A stretch of 64,000 nucleotides of DNA from Streptomyces sp. NBC_00239 (GCF_036194065.1 NZ_CP108095.1:5394001-5458000), one strand, 5' to 3'. Positions 7,991-16,890 are shown, numbered from the stretch's first letter. Program-made: numbers and translations. The notes: generated by a model from the sequence alone, not told the origin.

Positions 7991-9424
7991 TCAGGGCGTG
8001 AGCGCCCGCTTGCGGCGGAAGTCCAGCACCACGCCGACGGCCACGACGACCGCGGCGACCAGCACCGAGAGCAGCACGACCTCGCGGTTCGCGTCGTCGA
8101 AGAACATGTAGCCCAGGACGAAGACGATCATCGCGGCGGTTGCCCAGGTCAGGTACGGGAAGAGCCACATCTTCACGGTGACCTTCTCCGGGGCCTCACG
8201 CATGAGGATCCCGCGCATCCGCAGCTGGGTCAGGCAGATGACCAGCCACACGAAGAGCGCGATCGCACCCGAGGAGTTCAGCAGGAAGTTGAAGACCGTG
8301 TCCTTGAACGCGTAGTTGAAGTACACGGCGACGAAGCCGAAGACCACGGAGCCCAGGATGGCGGCGACCGGCACGCCCCGCTTGCTCACCTTGGCGAACG
8401 CCTTCGGGGCGTCGCCGCGCTCACCGAGCGAGAACGCCATCCGGGAGGCGGTGTACAGGCCCGAGTTCAGGCAGGACAGCACGGCGGTCAGGACGATGAC
8501 CTCCATGATCGTGCCGGCGTGCGCGATGCCGATCGAGTCGAGGGCGGCGACGTACGAGCCCTTCTCGGTGATCGACTTGTCGTTCCACGGCAGCAGCGTC
8601 AGGACGATGAAGATCGAGCCCAGGTAGAAGACGCCGATCCGCCAGATCACCGAGTTGGTGGCCTTGGTGACCGCGCGGCGCGGGTCCTCGGACTCGCCGG
8701 CCGCCAGCGTGACGATCTCGCTGCCCATGAAGGAGAAGACGACCATCAGCACACCGGTGAGGATGGAGCCCCAGCCGTTCGGCATGAAGCCGCCGGTGTC
8801 GGTCAGGTGCGCGAAGCCGGCACCCGGGTTGTCCGAGCCGGGCAGCAGGCCGAAGACGGCCAGCATGCCGACGATCACGAACGCGCCGATGGCGACGACC
8901 TTGATGCCCGCGAACCAGAACTCGAACTCGCCGTAGGAGGCGACCGAACCCAGGTTGGTGAGGGTCAGCACCGCCATCACGATGAGCGCCCAGGCCCACT
9001 GCGGCACGGCCGGGATCCAGCTTTCGAGGATCGCGGCACCCGCGGTGGCCTCCACGGCCAGCACTACGACCCAGAAGAACCAGTACAGCCAGCCGATGGA
9101 GAAGCCGGCCCAGCGGCCCAGCGCCCGGTCGGCGTACGCGGAGAAGGAGCCCGAGTTCGGGCTGGCGGCCGCCATCTCGCCGAGCATCCGCATCACGAAG
9201 ACCACCATCGCGCCGACCAGCGCGTAGGAGACCAGGATGGCGGGGCCGGCCTTGGCGATGCCGCCGCCGGAGCCGACGAAGAGGCCGGCGCCGATGACGC
9301 CGCCGATGGCGATCATGGACAGGTGGCGGTTCTTGAGACCGGCCTTCAGACCGTCGGAGGGCTGGGTGGAACCGGGGTCACCGGAACCGCCGCCTGCCTT
9401 CTGAAGGGTCGTGGTGGAGCTCAT
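7991..9424 (-). CDS. Amino acid permease, APC superfamily (AAT type), third paralog
   Basis: A 477-residue transporter with the same fold landmarks (IGGVIGAGLFVGSGGGI, RMLGEMAAASPNSGSFS, GEFEFWFAGIK). It differs most from the other two paralogs, for example AAGESEDPRRAVTKA and an SCLNSGLYTASRM loop where they have SA(M/L)NANIYGSSRM or similar. This suggests a different substrate; GABA is plausible but unproven. The start was chosen at ATG 9424, preceded by AAGGA, rather than a codon 39 bp upstream. It faces rpiB across 244 bp containing two hairpins. Confidence 0.91.
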   Translation of the reverse strand: MSSTTTLQKAGGGSGDPGSTQPSDGLKAGLKNRHLSMIAIGGVIGAGLFVGSGGGIAKAGPAILVSYALVGAMVVFVMRMLGEMAAASPNSGSFSAYADRALGRWAGFSIGWLYWFFWVVVLAVEATAGAAILESWIPAVPQWAWALIVMAVLTLTNLGSVASYGEFEFWFAGIKVVAIGAFVIVGMLAVFGLLPGSDNPGAGFAHLTDTGGFMPNGWGSILTGVLMVVFSFMGSEIVTLAAGESEDPRRAVTKATNSVIWRIGVFYLGSIFIVLTLLPWNDKSITEKGSYVAALDSIGIAHAGTIMEVIVLTAVLSCLNSGLYTASRMAFSLGERGDAPKAFAKVSKRGVPVAAILGSVVFGFVAVYFNYAFKDTVFNFLLNSSGAIALFVWLVICLTQLRMRGILMREAPEKVTVKMWLFPYLTWATAAMIVFVLGYMFFDDANREVVLLSVLVAAVVVAVGVVLDFRRKRALTP

Positions 9425-9483
9425 GCACGAATCCTTAGGTTCTCGGGTTGCGAGCCCCGGCATTCAAACCTGAGATGAACGCA

Positions 9484-9547
9484 GGACGGAAGGCCTCCGT
9501 CCGGATCGTTGCGAAGGGGCGAAGGTCCCGGACCTTCGTCCGCCCCG
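9484..9547 (-). promoter_or_regulatory. Two adjacent hairpins in the 5' region of permease 3
   Basis: GGACGGA (9484-9490) pairs with TCCGTCC (9496-9502), and CGAAGGTC (9520-9527) pairs with GACCTTCG (9531-9538), extended by flanking GGGGC/GCCCC. They lie 60-123 bp upstream of the permease start and could be operators or part of a structured leader. The function is unknown. Confidence 0.35.
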
Positions 9548-9668
9548 TCCCATCTGCGTTCTTTGGGTTTACTTGAGGTTTAGAAGTGACTTACGCGACA
9601 CTCCGCCTGCCCTCGGCGGAGGCCCCCCAACTGCGGGCCGACGGCCCCACACGTGCCACACTCGTCCC

Positions 9669-10157
9669 ATGCGCGTGTACCTCGGATCCGACCATGCCGG
9701 CTTTGAGCTCAAGAACCACCTGGTGGACTGGCTCAAGAACAACGGCCACGAGCCCGTCGACTGTGGCCCCCACATCTACGACGCCGTGGACGACTACCCG
9801 CCGTTCTGCCTCCGCGCCGCCGAGCGGACCGCCGCGGACGCGGACAGCCTCGGCATCGTGATCGGCGGCTCGGGCAACGGCGAGCAGATCGCCGCCAACA
9901 AGGTCAAGGGCGTCCGCGCCGTACTGGCCTGGAGCGTCGACACCGCCAAGCTCGGCCGCGAGCACAACAACGCCAACGTCATCTCCGTCGGCGGCCGCAT
10001 GCACACGCAGGACGAGGCCGTCAGCTTCATCGAGGCCTTCCTGGCGACCCCGTACTCCAACGAGGAGCGCCACACCCGCCGCATCGAGATGCTCTCCGCC
10101 TACGAGCAGACCGGCGAGCTCCCCCCGATCCCGGCCCACCACCCGCAGCAGGGCTGA
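9669..10157 (+). CDS. rpiB: Ribose-5-phosphate isomerase B
   Basis: Interconverts ribose 5-phosphate and ribulose 5-phosphate in the pentose phosphate pathway. The 162-residue protein opens with the SDHAGFELK motif (7-15). Its active-site loop reads GGSGNGEQIAANK. The catalytic cysteine of the E. coli enzyme is replaced, and Glu72 is the likely base, as described for mycobacterial RpiB. The ATG at 9669 has no ribosome site, but a CACACT box sits exactly 12-7 bases before it, hinting at a leaderless mRNA. A strong hairpin follows, and the Nei-family gene begins 75 bp after its stop. Confidence 0.95.
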   Translation: MRVYLGSDHAGFELKNHLVDWLKNNGHEPVDCGPHIYDAVDDYPPFCLRAAERTAADADSLGIVIGGSGNGEQIAANKVKGVRAVLAWSVDTAKLGREHNNANVISVGGRMHTQDEAVSFIEAFLATPYSNEERHTRRIEMLSAYEQTGELPPIPAHHPQQG

Positions 10158-10175
10158 CCCGCTCGGCCAAGCGGT

Positions 10176-10208
10176 CCCGTGCCACCGGCCCCGCGCCGGT
10201 GGCACGGG
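10176..10208 (+). terminator. Terminator or attenuator between rpiB and the Nei gene
   Basis: A perfect 13-bp stem (10176-10188 with 10196-10208) with a 7-nt loop is followed by only a short T run. It ends 24 bp before the next start codon, so it may only partly separate the two genes. Confidence 0.65.
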
Positions 10209-10232
10209 CGTTCCATCCGTAGGAGAGCAGCC

Positions 10233-11048
10233 GTGCCCGAAGGGCATACGATCCACCGCCTCGCCCAGGACCACGCCGAGCGCTTCGCCGGCCGGACCGT
10301 CCGCGTCACCAGCCCCCAGGGCCGGTTCGCCGACAGCGCCGCCCTGCTCGACGGCCGGGAACTCGCGGTCGCCGAAGCCCACGGCAAGCACCTCTTCCTC
10401 GGCTTCGACGGCCCCGGCGAGGACTGGATCCACATCCACCTCGGCCTCTTCGGCAAGTACGGCCTCGGCCCCGCGCCCGCCCCGCCGGCCACCGACACCG
10501 TCCGCCTCCGGCTGCGCACCGACGACCACTACGCCGACCTGCGCGGCCCCACCGCCTGCGCGCTGATCACCGCCGCCGAGAAGCAGGACATACACGGCCG
10601 GCTCGGCCCCGACCCGCTGCGCCCCGACGACGACCCGGACCGGGCCTGGACCCGCATCTCCCGCAGCCGCACCACCGTCGCCGCCCTGCTCATGGACCAG
10701 AAGGTCGTCGCGGGCGTCGGCAACGTCTACCGAGCCGAAGTCCTCTTCCGGCACGGCATCGACCCCTACCGCGCCGGCCGCGACCTCGGCCGCGCCGAGT
10801 GGGAGGCGATGTGGACCGACCTCGCCGCCCTCATGCGCGAGGGCGTGCGCAACAACCGCATCGACACGGTCCGCCCGGAGCACCTGCCCGAGGCGATGGG
10901 GCGCCCGCCGCGCGTCGACGACCACGGCGGCGAGGTGTACGTGTACCGCAGGGCCGACCTGCCCTGCCACATCTGTGGCGGCGAGATCCGCACCGCCGAC
11001 CTCGCCGCCCGCAACCTCTTCTGGTGCCCCACCTGCCAACACCCCTGA
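10233..11048 (+). CDS. DNA glycosylase/AP lyase, Fpg/Nei family
   Basis: A 271-residue base-excision repair enzyme that removes oxidised bases and nicks the DNA backbone. After removal of the initiator Met, the N-terminal PEGHTIHR provides the catalytic proline and glutamate; HTIHR rather than ELP points to the Nei branch (actinobacterial Nei2-like). The helix-two-turn-helix region is around VVAGVGNVYRAEVLF. The protein ends in a zinc finger with two CxxC pairs (CHIC and CPTC). The GTG start at 10233 follows AGGAG at 10221. It probably recognises oxidised pyrimidines or AP sites; exact specificity is not readable. Confidence 0.92.
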   Translation: MPEGHTIHRLAQDHAERFAGRTVRVTSPQGRFADSAALLDGRELAVAEAHGKHLFLGFDGPGEDWIHIHLGLFGKYGLGPAPAPPATDTVRLRLRTDDHYADLRGPTACALITAAEKQDIHGRLGPDPLRPDDDPDRAWTRISRSRTTVAALLMDQKVVAGVGNVYRAEVLFRHGIDPYRAGRDLGRAEWEAMWTDLAALMREGVRNNRIDTVRPEHLPEAMGRPPRVDDHGGEVYVYRRADLPCHICGGEIRTADLAARNLFWCPTCQHP

Positions 11049-11058
11049 CCCCCGCCCG

Positions 11059-11178
11059 CCCCTGCGCGCAGCAACTCCCAGCCCCGCCCCTGCGCGCAGC
11101 AACTCCCAGCCCCGCCCGCCCCTGCGCGCAGCAACTCCCAGCCCCGCCGGGCGCTGCGTGCGGCAATTCCAGCCTCGC
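11059..11178. repeat. Tandem repeat, three 28-32 bp units plus one degenerate unit
   Basis: Near-identical units start at 11059, 11087 and 11119, each reading CCCCTGCGCGCAGCAACTCC and then CAGCCCCG; a decayed unit starts near 11150. The unit shares its GCAAC..CCAGCC core with the palindromic repeat that follows and with arrays near 49.5 kb. It lies directly after the Nei-gene stop. Confidence 0.85.
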
Positions 11179-11343
11179 CGGCGTTTGAGGCGCGGGGTTT
11201 GGGGCGGAGCCCCAAGGACAACCCGGCTGACGCCGGCACCGGGCCCTGCCCGGACCCGCTCCTCAAGCGCCGGTGGGGCTGAAGGGCGCGCGGGGTCACC
11301 GGGCTCCGCCCGGACCCGCTCCTCAAGCGCCGGAGGGGCTGGA
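11162..11343. repeat. Dispersed palindromic repeat, locus A (one forward, two inverted copies)
   Basis: The forward copy at 11162-11213 contains CAGCCTCGCCGGCG, GTTTGAGGCGCGGGG and a GGCGGAGCCCC end. Two inverted, slightly diverged copies lie at 11241-11282 and 11301-11343. Together they can fold into large cruciforms. The locus fills the gap between the convergent Nei and acetyltransferase genes; no ORF is supported in 11049-11448. Confidence 0.8.
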
Positions 11344-11448
11344 TCGTGCCCGTGAGGGCCTCGGCAAGACCGAAGGGTGCGCCACCATCAGCCGGCGCGG
11401 CCGGCGCGGCCGTCGCGGGTCAGCCGGTGGGCTGAAAGGCCGCCCGAC

Positions 11449-12681
11449 TCAGAAGCCGTGCGGCAGCCACGGCGCGACATCCCCCGCAAACCCCCGCGAC
11501 GCCTCCACGAGCGCACCCGCCCGCCGCTCGACGACCCGCCCCGCCCCGCCCAGCGAAGCCAGCGTGACCCCGCCCAGGTACGCCGCCCCCAGCTCCGTCA
11601 CCGACAGCGCCAGATCCGCCGCGTCCCCGGTGCGGACGCACGACGCCCCCTTCGCGTCACCCGTCAGCCGCCAGCGTCCCTCGTTCCAGGGACAGAACGC
11701 GTCCGTCACCTCGAAGACCACGTCCACCGGCGACCCGTACACCCGCGCCGCCAGCGCCGCGCCCACGTCCACCAGCCGCACGTGCAACTGGTCCCGTACC
11801 CGCGGCGCCGACCGCCGCACATCGCTCACCAGGTGCAGCAGCGGATCGTCCACCGGCCGCTTGTGCGCCTTCACCGTCCACACCAGGTCGATGTCGAAGA
11901 CGTACCGCCACAGCGCCGCGTACGCCGCCGGGTCGAGCGCGTCCAGGTCGCGCACCTCCACCGACCCGGCCGACCCGGACATGTCCCACTCCGGATTCAC
12001 CTGGTAGCGCGCGTACCCCACCACCTCGCCGTCCGCCCGCTCCGCCAGCACACACGCCAGCGGCGCCCGCCCACCGCGGCCCGACGCCGGATCCAGCACC
12101 CCCTGCCGCTCCCAGCCCGGCAGCCGGGCCGGCATCCCCGGCCGCACCGCCAGCAGCGCCGCGTACACCTTCTCGCAGGCCCCGAGCGCCTCCTCCGGAT
12201 CGACCAGCCGCAGCCGGATCCCGTCCGCCTCCGGCGGCACCGCCAGCCGCACCCGGGTCGTGTCCACCTCCACCGACAGCGAGTACGTCGCGGCGCCGTA
12301 CCCGAACCGCCCGTAGATCGCCGGGTCCGAAGCCGTCAGCACCGCCAGCGGCTCACCACCCGCCCGTACGTCGTCCAACTGGCGCCGCATCAACGACGTC
12401 AGCACCCCGCGCCTGCGGTGCGTCGGCGCCACCCCGACCATCGTCACCCCGGCCGCCGGCACCAGGGCCCCGCCCGGCACCGCAAGCCGGAAACTGAAAG
12501 CACTCGCCGAACCGACGCACGCCTCCCCGTCCCACACGCCCAGGGAACGCTCCGGCTCGGTCATGTCCCGGTAGAACTCCCGCGCTTCCGCAGGCTCGGC
12601 CTCCCCGCCGAACGCCACCTCCAGGTGCCGGAACCAGTCGTCCCACTCCAACGGCCGCAAGACCCGCATGTCCATCGTCAT
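11449..12681 (-). CDS. GNAT family N-acetyltransferase, Eis-like
   Basis: A 410-residue protein with the two-GNAT-plus-sterol-carrier-like layout of Eis. The acetyl-CoA loop is VAPTHRRRGVLTSLMRRQL in the N-terminal domain, and the Eis-typical YGRFGYGAAT follows. Eis enzymes acetylate amines, including aminoglycosides, and use the C-terminal carboxylate as a catalytic base; this protein also ends in Phe (LPHGF), as recalled for the mycobacterial enzyme. The start was placed at ATG 12681, where family similarity begins; a longer frame to 12741 is GC-rich leader. The neighbouring SpoIIE-type gene is divergent. The physiological substrate is unknown. Confidence 0.87.
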   Translation of the reverse strand: MTMDMRVLRPLEWDDWFRHLEVAFGGEAEPAEAREFYRDMTEPERSLGVWDGEACVGSASAFSFRLAVPGGALVPAAGVTMVGVAPTHRRRGVLTSLMRRQLDDVRAGGEPLAVLTASDPAIYGRFGYGAATYSLSVEVDTTRVRLAVPPEADGIRLRLVDPEEALGACEKVYAALLAVRPGMPARLPGWERQGVLDPASGRGGRAPLACVLAERADGEVVGYARYQVNPEWDMSGSAGSVEVRDLDALDPAAYAALWRYVFDIDLVWTVKAHKRPVDDPLLHLVSDVRRSAPRVRDQLHVRLVDVGAALAARVYGSPVDVVFEVTDAFCPWNEGRWRLTGDAKGASCVRTGDAADLALSVTELGAAYLGGVTLASLGGAGRVVERRAGALVEASRGFAGDVAPWLPHGF

Positions 12682-12799
12682 GGGGCCATCCCTACCAGGG
12701 CGATCCCCGCCGGGCGACCCGATATCGGACCCGCGGGGCACCCCCGGTCAGGGGGTACCCCTGCGCGCGCACAGCCAGGATGGATAGGGTCCCGAAGCA

Positions 12800-13942
12800 A
12801 TGGCCGGAGCGCGCATCGAATCGTTCAGCGCCCGGACGCGCAAAGCCGCGCTCCGGGCGCGCACCGCCCTGCGCAAATCCGCCGTCGACTACTTCCGCGG
12901 CGACGCCTCCGACTGGCTCGCCCTCACCGGACTGTTCCTGACCATCCCCGCCATCGCCTGCGGGACGATCATGATGCCGGTCTGGTTCTCCCCGTCCGCA
13001 CTGGTCCTGCCCATCGTCGCGGGCGGCCTGCTGCTGCGCCCCGCCAGCCTGCTCGGCCTCTACGCCGCCTCCGCCGCCGCCCTGATCGTCGAATCCGTCG
13101 TCCTCGGCCCGTACACCCAGGGACCGGGCCGGGTCACCCCCGGCACCGTGCTCGTCGTCGCCGCCTGCGGATTCTTCGGACTGGTCATCGCCCAGTTCCG
13201 CAGCCGGGTCGGCGTGCCCTGGCGGCGCGGCGGCACCATGCTCTTCGACCTGCGCGAACGCATCCGCGTCCAGAGCAAGCTGCCCGCCCTGCCCCGCGGC
13301 TGGCACCGCGAGATGGCGCTGCGCCCCGCGGGCGGCCAGTCCTTCTCCGGCGACTTCGTCGTCGCCGCCCGCACCAACGGCGGCCGCACCCTCGAAGTCG
13401 TCCTCACCGACGTCTCCGGCAAGGGCATGGACGCCGGCTCGCGCGCCCTGCTCCTCTCCGGCGCCTTCGGCGGCCTGCTCGGCTCGCTCCCGCACCGGGA
13501 CTTCCTGCCCGCCGCCAACGGCTACCTGCTCCGCCAGGACTGGGACGAGGGCTTCGCCACCTCCATCCACCTCGTCCTCGACCTCGAAACCGGCGACTAC
13601 GAACTCCTCAGCGCCGGCCACCTGCCCGCCCTCCAGCTCTCCGCGGGCACCGGCCGCTGGCAGGAGAAGTCCGGCGAGGGCCCCCTGCTCGGCGTCTACG
13701 ACGGCGCCGAGTTCCGGCCCACCCGCGGCAACCTGCGCCGCGGCGACGTCCTGATGCTCTTCACGGACGGCCTCGTCGAGACCGCCGACCGGGACATCGG
13801 CGAAGGCATCGACCGGCTGACCGGCGAGGCCGACCGCTACGTCTCCTCCGGCTTCGAAGGCGCCGCCTGGCACCTCATCGAAAAGGTCGCCAAGGACGTC
13901 AACGACGACCGGGCCCTCCTCCTCATCCGCCGCTCCACCTGA
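12800..13942 (+). CDS. Membrane-anchored PP2C/SpoIIE-family protein phosphatase
   Basis: A 380-residue protein. A basic N-terminus (1-40) is followed by about four hydrophobic helices (roughly 45-140), then a cytosolic SpoIIE/PP2C domain. Metal-binding landmarks are SGDFVVA, the DVSGKGMDAG motif, LLSAGHLPALQL and LMLFTDGLVE. Such enzymes usually dephosphorylate anti-anti-sigma factors to switch on alternative sigma factors; no partner regulator is adjacent. A TAGGGT box at 12785-12790 lies nine bases before the ATG, suggesting a very short leader. The HD-domain gene follows 31 bp downstream, with its own GGGAGG site, so the two are probably co-transcribed. Confidence 0.9.
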   Translation: MAGARIESFSARTRKAALRARTALRKSAVDYFRGDASDWLALTGLFLTIPAIACGTIMMPVWFSPSALVLPIVAGGLLLRPASLLGLYAASAAALIVESVVLGPYTQGPGRVTPGTVLVVAACGFFGLVIAQFRSRVGVPWRRGGTMLFDLRERIRVQSKLPALPRGWHREMALRPAGGQSFSGDFVVAARTNGGRTLEVVLTDVSGKGMDAGSRALLLSGAFGGLLGSLPHRDFLPAANGYLLRQDWDEGFATSIHLVLDLETGDYELLSAGHLPALQLSAGTGRWQEKSGEGPLLGVYDGAEFRPTRGNLRRGDVLMLFTDGLVETADRDIGEGIDRLTGEADRYVSSGFEGAAWHLIEKVAKDVNDDRALLLIRRST

Positions 13943-13973
13943 CCCCTGACGGGACCCCGCACCGGGAGGCGAC

Positions 13974-14423
13974 GTGACCCACCTGACCCTGACCGAGGTC
14001 GAGGCGCTGGCCCGCGCGGCCCACGCCGGCCAGACCGACAAGGCGGGCCGCCCGTACGCGGAACACCTCCAGGCCGTCGCCGACGGGGTGCGGGCCCGCG
14101 GCGGCAGCGACCGCCAGATCGCCGCCGCCTGGCTGCACGACTCCGTCGAGGACGACGCCCTCAGCCACCGGTGGCTGGCCGCGGCCGCCCTCCCGCAGGA
14201 GGTGAAGGACATGGTCCTCGCCGTCACCAAGCGCCCCGGCGAGGCCACCGCCGACTACACCGCCCGCATCCTCGCCACCCCCGGCGCCCTCCTCGTCAAG
14301 GAGGCCGACCTCGCGCACAACGCGGACCCGGCCCGGCTGGCGGTCCTGGACGGCCCGACCCGCGAACGGCTCACCGAGAAGTACGCCCGGGTGCGGGAGT
14401 TGCTCGGGCTGCCGCCCGGCTGA
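13974..14423 (+). CDS. Small HD-domain hydrolase resembling (p)ppGpp hydrolases
   Basis: A 149-residue stand-alone HD protein. The metal site can be read as His31, His55-Asp56 (WLHDSVED) and Asp111 (KEADLAHNAD), spaced as in the hydrolase half of RelA/SpoT and in small alarmone hydrolases. There is no synthetase, TGS or ACT domain. Activity on (p)ppGpp or a related nucleotide is inferred from the HDxxED context and has not been shown. The GTG start follows GGGAGG at 13962-13967. It lies 31 bp after the SpoIIE-type phosphatase, an arrangement that could tie a stress regulator to alarmone level. Confidence 0.8.
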   Translation: MTHLTLTEVEALARAAHAGQTDKAGRPYAEHLQAVADGVRARGGSDRQIAAAWLHDSVEDDALSHRWLAAAALPQEVKDMVLAVTKRPGEATADYTARILATPGALLVKEADLAHNADPARLAVLDGPTRERLTEKYARVRELLGLPPG

Positions 14424-14598
14424 AGCCCGAAACGTGCCCCGCGCGGCGCCGGTTGGCGTGAATGCGTTGTCATCGATTCGTCACGGAGCGGATAGCCGGG
14501 GCCCGTTGGTGGCACGATGGTCCATGTGGGGGTGCGCGGACAAGCGCATCCCGGGCCGAACGGGGCCGCTCAGGGGACGACCGAGGGTGTGATCAGTA

Positions 14599-14793
14599 GT
14601 GGCCATTTCGCTGTCTGTCGTGGTTCTTTTGGCCGTGATCATGGTGGTGCTGATCCGCGGGAACCACATCAAAACGGGTCCGGCCATCGTGGCCACGCTC
14701 TTCGGCTTCTTCCTGGCGTCCAGTTCGATCGCCCCGGACGTCAACCGGTTCCTGAAGTCGCTCAGCGCCACCATCGCGGGCATCGACCTCTGA
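14599..14793 (+). CDS. Small two-helix membrane protein, function unknown
   Basis: A 64-residue protein with a hydrophobic N-terminal helix (about 3-19), a short basic loop RGNHIKTG, a second hydrophobic stretch (about 28-43) and a short polar tail. The GTG start at 14599 follows a GAGGGTG ribosome site. It looks like one of the small conserved membrane proteins of streptomycetes; I do not recognise a function. It is followed by a hairpin shared with the opposing tRNA-Gly gene. Codon usage is normal for the region, which supports a real gene. Confidence 0.7.
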   Translation: MAISLSVVVLLAVIMVVLIRGNHIKTGPAIVATLFGFFLASSSIAPDVNRFLKSLSATIAGIDL

Positions 14794-14887
14794 CCGGCCC
14801 GGATGAGCGGCCCGGACGCACGGTCCGTACGCGAGGCCGGCCCGCGCGGGAGACCCGTACGCACGCACGGGAAGCCCGTACGCAAGA

Positions 14888-14917
14888 GAGCCGGCCCCGC
14901 CACAGCGGGACCGGCTC
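14888..14917. terminator. Hairpin terminator shared by the small membrane gene and tRNA-Gly
   Basis: A GC-rich stem (14888-14900 with about 14906-14917) lies just beyond the tRNA-Gly 3' end on the minus strand and 95 bp after the small plus-strand gene. Confidence 0.65.
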
Positions 14918-14925
14918 ACTCGTCG

Positions 14926-14999
14926 TGGAGCGGGTGACGGGAATCGAACCCGCGTAGCTAGTTTGGAAGACTAGTGCTCTACCATTGAGCTACACCCGC
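14926..14999 (-). tRNA. tRNA-Gly (anticodon UCC)
   Basis: On the minus strand the sequence folds as a 74-nt cloverleaf. The acceptor stem is GCGGGTG/CACCCGC, the D arm carries AGCTCAATGGTAGAGC, the anticodon stem CTAGT/ACTAG encloses CTTCCAA, and the T arm contains GGTTCGATTCC. CCA is encoded. It reads GGA/GGG codons. Confidence 0.97.
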
Positions 15000-15138
15000 A
15001 CGCAGCACCGCAGGTCACGAGACCGCGGTACGGACAGCATCCTAGCGGGTCCCGGCGCGTGAGCGCACACCCCATTCCACTCCGGCGCAAGTCGCGCGCC
15101 CAGCGCCCCGCGGGCATGTACCCTACGTGTCGCACCGA

Positions 15139-15215
15139 CGGGGTGTGGCGCAGCTTGGTAGCGCGTCCGCTTTGGGAGCGGAAGGTCGTCGGTTCGAATC
15201 CGGCCACCCCGACCA
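15139..15215 (+). tRNA. tRNA-Pro (anticodon UGG)
   Basis: A 77-nt cloverleaf with acceptor stem CGGGGTG/CACCCCG, anticodon stem TCCGC/GCGGA around TTTGGGA, T arm GGTTCGAATCC and an encoded ACCA end. It is divergent from tRNA-Gly, about 140 bp away, and lies upstream of tig. Confidence 0.97.
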
Positions 15216-15460
15216 GCTGACCCTTTTCCGCAGGCTTCCTCCTGCGGCCGTGCCTCCGCCGTTCGTCCGCGAGGCCGTTCTCCTCACAAACGGGCGTCTG
15301 ATCGTGATCGCGTCATGATCGCGTTGTGGGCGGCCGACCGCTTGCGGTTACTATGCAAGCTGCGTGCCCGTGTGTCTGATGTGCCGGGCCCGATCCGCTG
15401 ATCCGCTGATTCGCAGCTTTCGGCAGAACCCCAAGAAGTCAGCCACAAGGAGACCGAACC

Positions 15461-16855
15461 GTGAAGAGCGCCGTGGAGACCCTGAACCCGACTCGGGTTC
15501 GGCTCACTGTCGAGGTGCCCTTCGAGGAGCTCAAGGACAGCCTCGACGCGGCGTACAAGAAGATCAACCAGCAGGTCACGGTCAAGGGCTTCCGCAAGGG
15601 CAAGATCCCGGCCCGGGTCATCGACCAGCGCTTCGGCCGCGGTGCGGTGCTGGAGGAGGCCGTCAACGACGCCCTCCCGAAGTTCTACACCGAGGCGGTC
15701 AACGAGGCCGACCTGAACCCGCTGGGCCAGCCCGACGTCGACATCACGGAGCTGAAGGACGGCGAACTGCTGGCCTTCACCGCCGAGGTCGACATCCGCC
15801 CCGCCATCGAGATCCCGGACTACTCCGGCATCGAGGTCGAGGTGGACGCGGTCGAGGTCACCGACGAGGACATCGAGAAGTCGGTCGAGCAGCTGCGCGG
15901 CCGTTTCGCGACGACCAACCCGGTCGAGCGCGCGGCCCAGGACGGCGACGTCATCACCATCGACCTCGAGGCCAAGGTCGACGGCGAGGTCCTGGAGGAC
16001 GGCGTCGCCTCCGACGTCTCCTACACCATCGGCTCGGGCGAGCTCCTCGACGGCATCGACGAGGCCGTCAAGGGCCTGGAGGCCGGTGGCGAGACCACCT
16101 TCACCTCGCAGCTCAAGGGTGGCTCCGCCGAGGGCAAGGACGCCGAGATCACCGTCAAGGTCACCGCGGTCTCCGCGCGTGAGCTGCCGGCCCTCGACGA
16201 CGAGTTCGCCCAGATGGCGAGCGAGTTCGACACCCTCGAGGAGCTCAAGGCGGACAGCCGCAAGCGCCTTGAGAACATGAAGCAGTTCGACCAGGCCACG
16301 CAGGCCCAGGAGCGCGTCCTGGAGAAGCTGCTGGAGCTCGTCGAGGTCCCGATCCCCGAGAAGCTCCTCGAGGACGAGGTCAACACCCGCAAGCACAACC
16401 TCGAGCACCACCAGCTCGGCCAGATGGGCCTGAACCTCGAGAAGTACCTCGAGATCCAGGGCAAGACGGCCGAGGAGTTCGACGCCGAGACCCGCGAGCA
16501 GGCGGTCAAGGGCATCAAGACGCAGTTCGTCCTCGACGAGCTCGTCAACAAGGAGAAGCTGAACGTCAACCAGGAAGAGCTCACCGAGCACCTCCTGCGC
16601 CGCGCGCAGTCCTCCGGCATGTCCCCCGACCAGTTCGCCCAGGCCGTCGTCGAGGGTGGCCAGGTGCCGATGCTCGTCGGCGAGGTCGCCCGCGGCAAGG
16701 CCCTCGCGGTCGTCGTCGAGGCCGCCAAGGTCGTCGACACCAAGGGTGAGGTCGTCGACCTCTCCGACGACGAGGACGAGGTCGAGGAGGCCGCTGCGGT
16801 CGTCGAGGCCGCCGTGGACGCCGACGCCGAGGAGACGGCCGAAGAGGCCAAGTAA
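15461..16855 (+). CDS. tig: Trigger factor, ribosome-associated chaperone and prolyl isomerase
   Basis: Binds nascent chains at the ribosome exit tunnel. The 464-residue protein has the usual three parts: an N-terminal ribosome-binding domain with the signature GFRKGKIP near residues 43-50, a FKBP-type peptidyl-prolyl isomerase domain (about 160-245), and a long helical chaperone domain. It ends in a highly acidic Glu/Ala/Asp tail (last 40 residues), as in other streptomycetes. The GTG start follows AAGGAG at 15447. It stands upstream of clpP1-clpP2-clpX, the conserved bacterial order, but a strong terminator and a separate regulatory region intervene. Confidence 0.97.
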   Translation: MKSAVETLNPTRVRLTVEVPFEELKDSLDAAYKKINQQVTVKGFRKGKIPARVIDQRFGRGAVLEEAVNDALPKFYTEAVNEADLNPLGQPDVDITELKDGELLAFTAEVDIRPAIEIPDYSGIEVEVDAVEVTDEDIEKSVEQLRGRFATTNPVERAAQDGDVITIDLEAKVDGEVLEDGVASDVSYTIGSGELLDGIDEAVKGLEAGGETTFTSQLKGGSAEGKDAEITVKVTAVSARELPALDDEFAQMASEFDTLEELKADSRKRLENMKQFDQATQAQERVLEKLLELVEVPIPEKLLEDEVNTRKHNLEHHQLGQMGLNLEKYLEIQGKTAEEFDAETREQAVKGIKTQFVLDELVNKEKLNVNQEELTEHLLRRAQSSGMSPDQFAQAVVEGGQVPMLVGEVARGKALAVVVEAAKVVDTKGEVVDLSDDEDEVEEAAAVVEAAVDADAEETAEEAK

Positions 16856-16890
16856 GACCCCGCGGCCCAGCCCCCGGGCCAGGCCGCACC

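Noticed and set aside
3030..9424. Recent tandem amplification of the three permeases
   Set aside because: The paralogs differ throughout and alternate with unrelated divergent genes, so any duplication is old.
11377..13977. An 866-codon plus-strand open frame
   Set aside because: It runs antisense to the acetyltransferase and out of frame over the SpoIIE-type phosphatase; composition is Arg/Pro/His-rich without any fold.
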